A stretch of DNA of 64,000 nt from CAYOEV01 sp964403075 (lineage in GTDB: Bacteria > Bacteroidota > Bacteroidia > Cytophagales > Cyclobacteriaceae). The stretch spans positions 56,127 through 120,126 of the forward strand of contig CAYOEV010000005.1 in the NCBI GenBank assembly GCA_964403075.1, given 5' to 3'. Both the position numbers and the translations under genes were made by a program. The notes under the pieces were generated by a model that saw only the letters and a list, made by a program, of their open reading frames with translations, searched no databases and was not told the DNA's origin. The stretch's first letter is position 1. Each line of letters starts with the position of its first letter. Positions 63,536-64,000 of the stretch are shown here, piece after piece.

Positions 63536-63664
63536 ATGGAAATAAACGACATCAAAAGCCAACTCACCCTAGCCCAGTTACTGGACCACTACGGGCTAAA
63601 GCCAGACAAACACCTGCGGCTAAACTGTCACACGGTTCTAAGGCTGTACCGAGTGCCAAGGTAA
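63536..63664 (+). pseudogene. Truncated CHC2-type primase gene, N-terminal 31 codons
   Basis: From ATG 63536 the product reads MEINDIKSQLTLAQLLDHY then GLKPDKHLRLNC, which is the N-terminus of the CHC2 zinc-finger/Toprim primase-like proteins of Bacteroidota mobile elements; there it continues CPFHxDKTPS. Here it breaks at the Cys codon (63626-63628) and runs on for 11 unrelated residues to a stop. The cut lies in CTAAACTGTC (63620-63629), a sequence resembling one at the window end. Confidence 0.65.
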
Positions 63665-64000
63665 AATCCCTCAGACCGGAAGGGCCCTTTATTTTTTGTC
63701 CTGACACAAAAACGAAGCAAAAAAGTCAAGGCAAAATAATCGCCTATCCACCCACCAGCCCGCCCACGCCCGGGTATTTTGCCGGGCCACCCCGCATTCC
63801 ATGCTGCGCATGGAGTGGGGAAAATGGTAACGTTAGGGTATGTGTTCATCCAGATGGCGCGCGGTACAGCCGAGACACCGGGCCACCGTTTGGGGTGAAT
63901 GTCCTTTTAGGCGGAGGCGGCCGTAACGCCGATGCCGTTAAAACAACCCACCCTGCAAGCTGGCCATTCGCTAAAACTGTCCACCGGACAGTTTTTTTAC
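63665..64000. other. GC-rich, hairpin-rich non-coding tail
   Basis: No credible gene. The stretch is visibly richer in G and C than its surroundings and holds several hairpins: CCCT/AGGG at 63668-63683, GCCCGG/CCGGGC near 63763-63782, TCCATGC-TGC-GCATGGA at 63798-63814, and AAAACTGTCC-ACC-GGACAGTTTT at 63973-63995. A weaker repeat-like segment GTCCTGACACAAAAACGAAG... GTCAAGGC lies at 63699-63732. The make-up suggests a non-autonomous mobile or interspersed element, cut by the window edge. Confidence 0.5.
63973..63998 (+). repeat. Perfect palindrome at the window end
   Basis: A 10 bp perfect stem (AAAACTGTCC / GGACAGTTTT) with a three-base loop and a T run. It could be an intrinsic terminator or the terminal repeat of a mobile element. 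Confidence 0.55.

Noticed and set aside
63628..63849. 73-codon leftward open frame in the GC-rich tail
   Set aside because: Low-complexity Gly/Pro/Arg product crossing several hairpins, no ribosome site; it looks like a by-product of base composition.
1..64000. CRISPR arrays, tRNA or rRNA genes
   Set aside because: No regularly spaced repeats and no tRNA or rRNA signature seen on either strand by eye; a tRNAscan run would settle it.

Overview
The window reads as chromosome of a Bacteroidota bacterium, most likely of the Cytophagales type. The support is direct: promoters of the form TTG(-N19-23-)TAnnTTTG, proteins carrying Bacteroidota-only families (DUF5683, VPxGYF-type anti-sigma candidates, N-terminally extended signal peptidase, TonB receptors with a carboxypeptidase-regulatory N-domain), a long IspG, and an Alternative Complex III (ACIII) respiratory operon followed directly by an aa3-type oxidase.

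Layout. 1-2.6 kb: the end of a CapA-like phosphatase, a dienoyl-CoA-reductase-like SDR and an endonuclease/phosphatase-family lipoprotein. 2.8-7.2 kb (minus): a tight parA-parB-DUF5683-dapB-lepB operon. 7.4-10.9 kb (minus): pyrG-yidC closed by a strong terminator. 11-14.1 kb: a GIY-YIG-like small protein and an ECF sigma/anti-sigma-like/Spy-like/outer-membrane gene set. 14.2-19.3 kb: a MarR regulator with its palindrome, a double universal stress protein, and a serine-biosynthesis set (SerC-like aminotransferase, a SerB-SerA fusion, and between them a bacilliredoxin-like protein that has lost its cysteine). Hidden between the last two is a previously unlisted, about 175-210 nt structured RNA with its own promoter and terminator, folding like 6S RNA. 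19.3-25.4 kb: a serine hydrolase, an OmpL47-type repeat protein and a TPR-CHAT protein with both catalytic residues replaced.

25.5-42.2 kb is the core of the window: one promoter followed by actABCDEF, coxB, coxA, ctaA, ctaB, two coxC, coxD, a shrunken SCO-like protein, a DUF420 assembly factor with an EF-hand loop, a small CxxC membrane protein and DUF983. Together these move electrons from menaquinol through ACIII cytochromes to the copper/heme oxidase, and make and insert the hemes and copper. 42.2-50.7 kb: a giant NtrY-like sensor kinase, a very large outer membrane protein and a MlaFE lipid transporter pair. 50.8-54.5 kb: an SDR, a serine hydrolase and ispG in one overlapping unit.

54.5-58.1 kb is a candidate zinc-uptake locus: a Fur/Zur regulator, a ZnuD-like TonB receptor and an acidic lipoprotein, linked by three copies of a TGCAA-N5-TTGCA operator placed over promoters. 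58.1-61.6 kb: a small membrane protein and a tricorn-like S41 peptidase. The last 2.3 kb are accessory: a start-less tip of a polymorphic toxin with a membrane immunity candidate, a YoeB-type toxin/antitoxin with an XRE regulator, a truncated CHC2-type primase gene, and a GC-rich, hairpin-rich non-coding tail running off the window.
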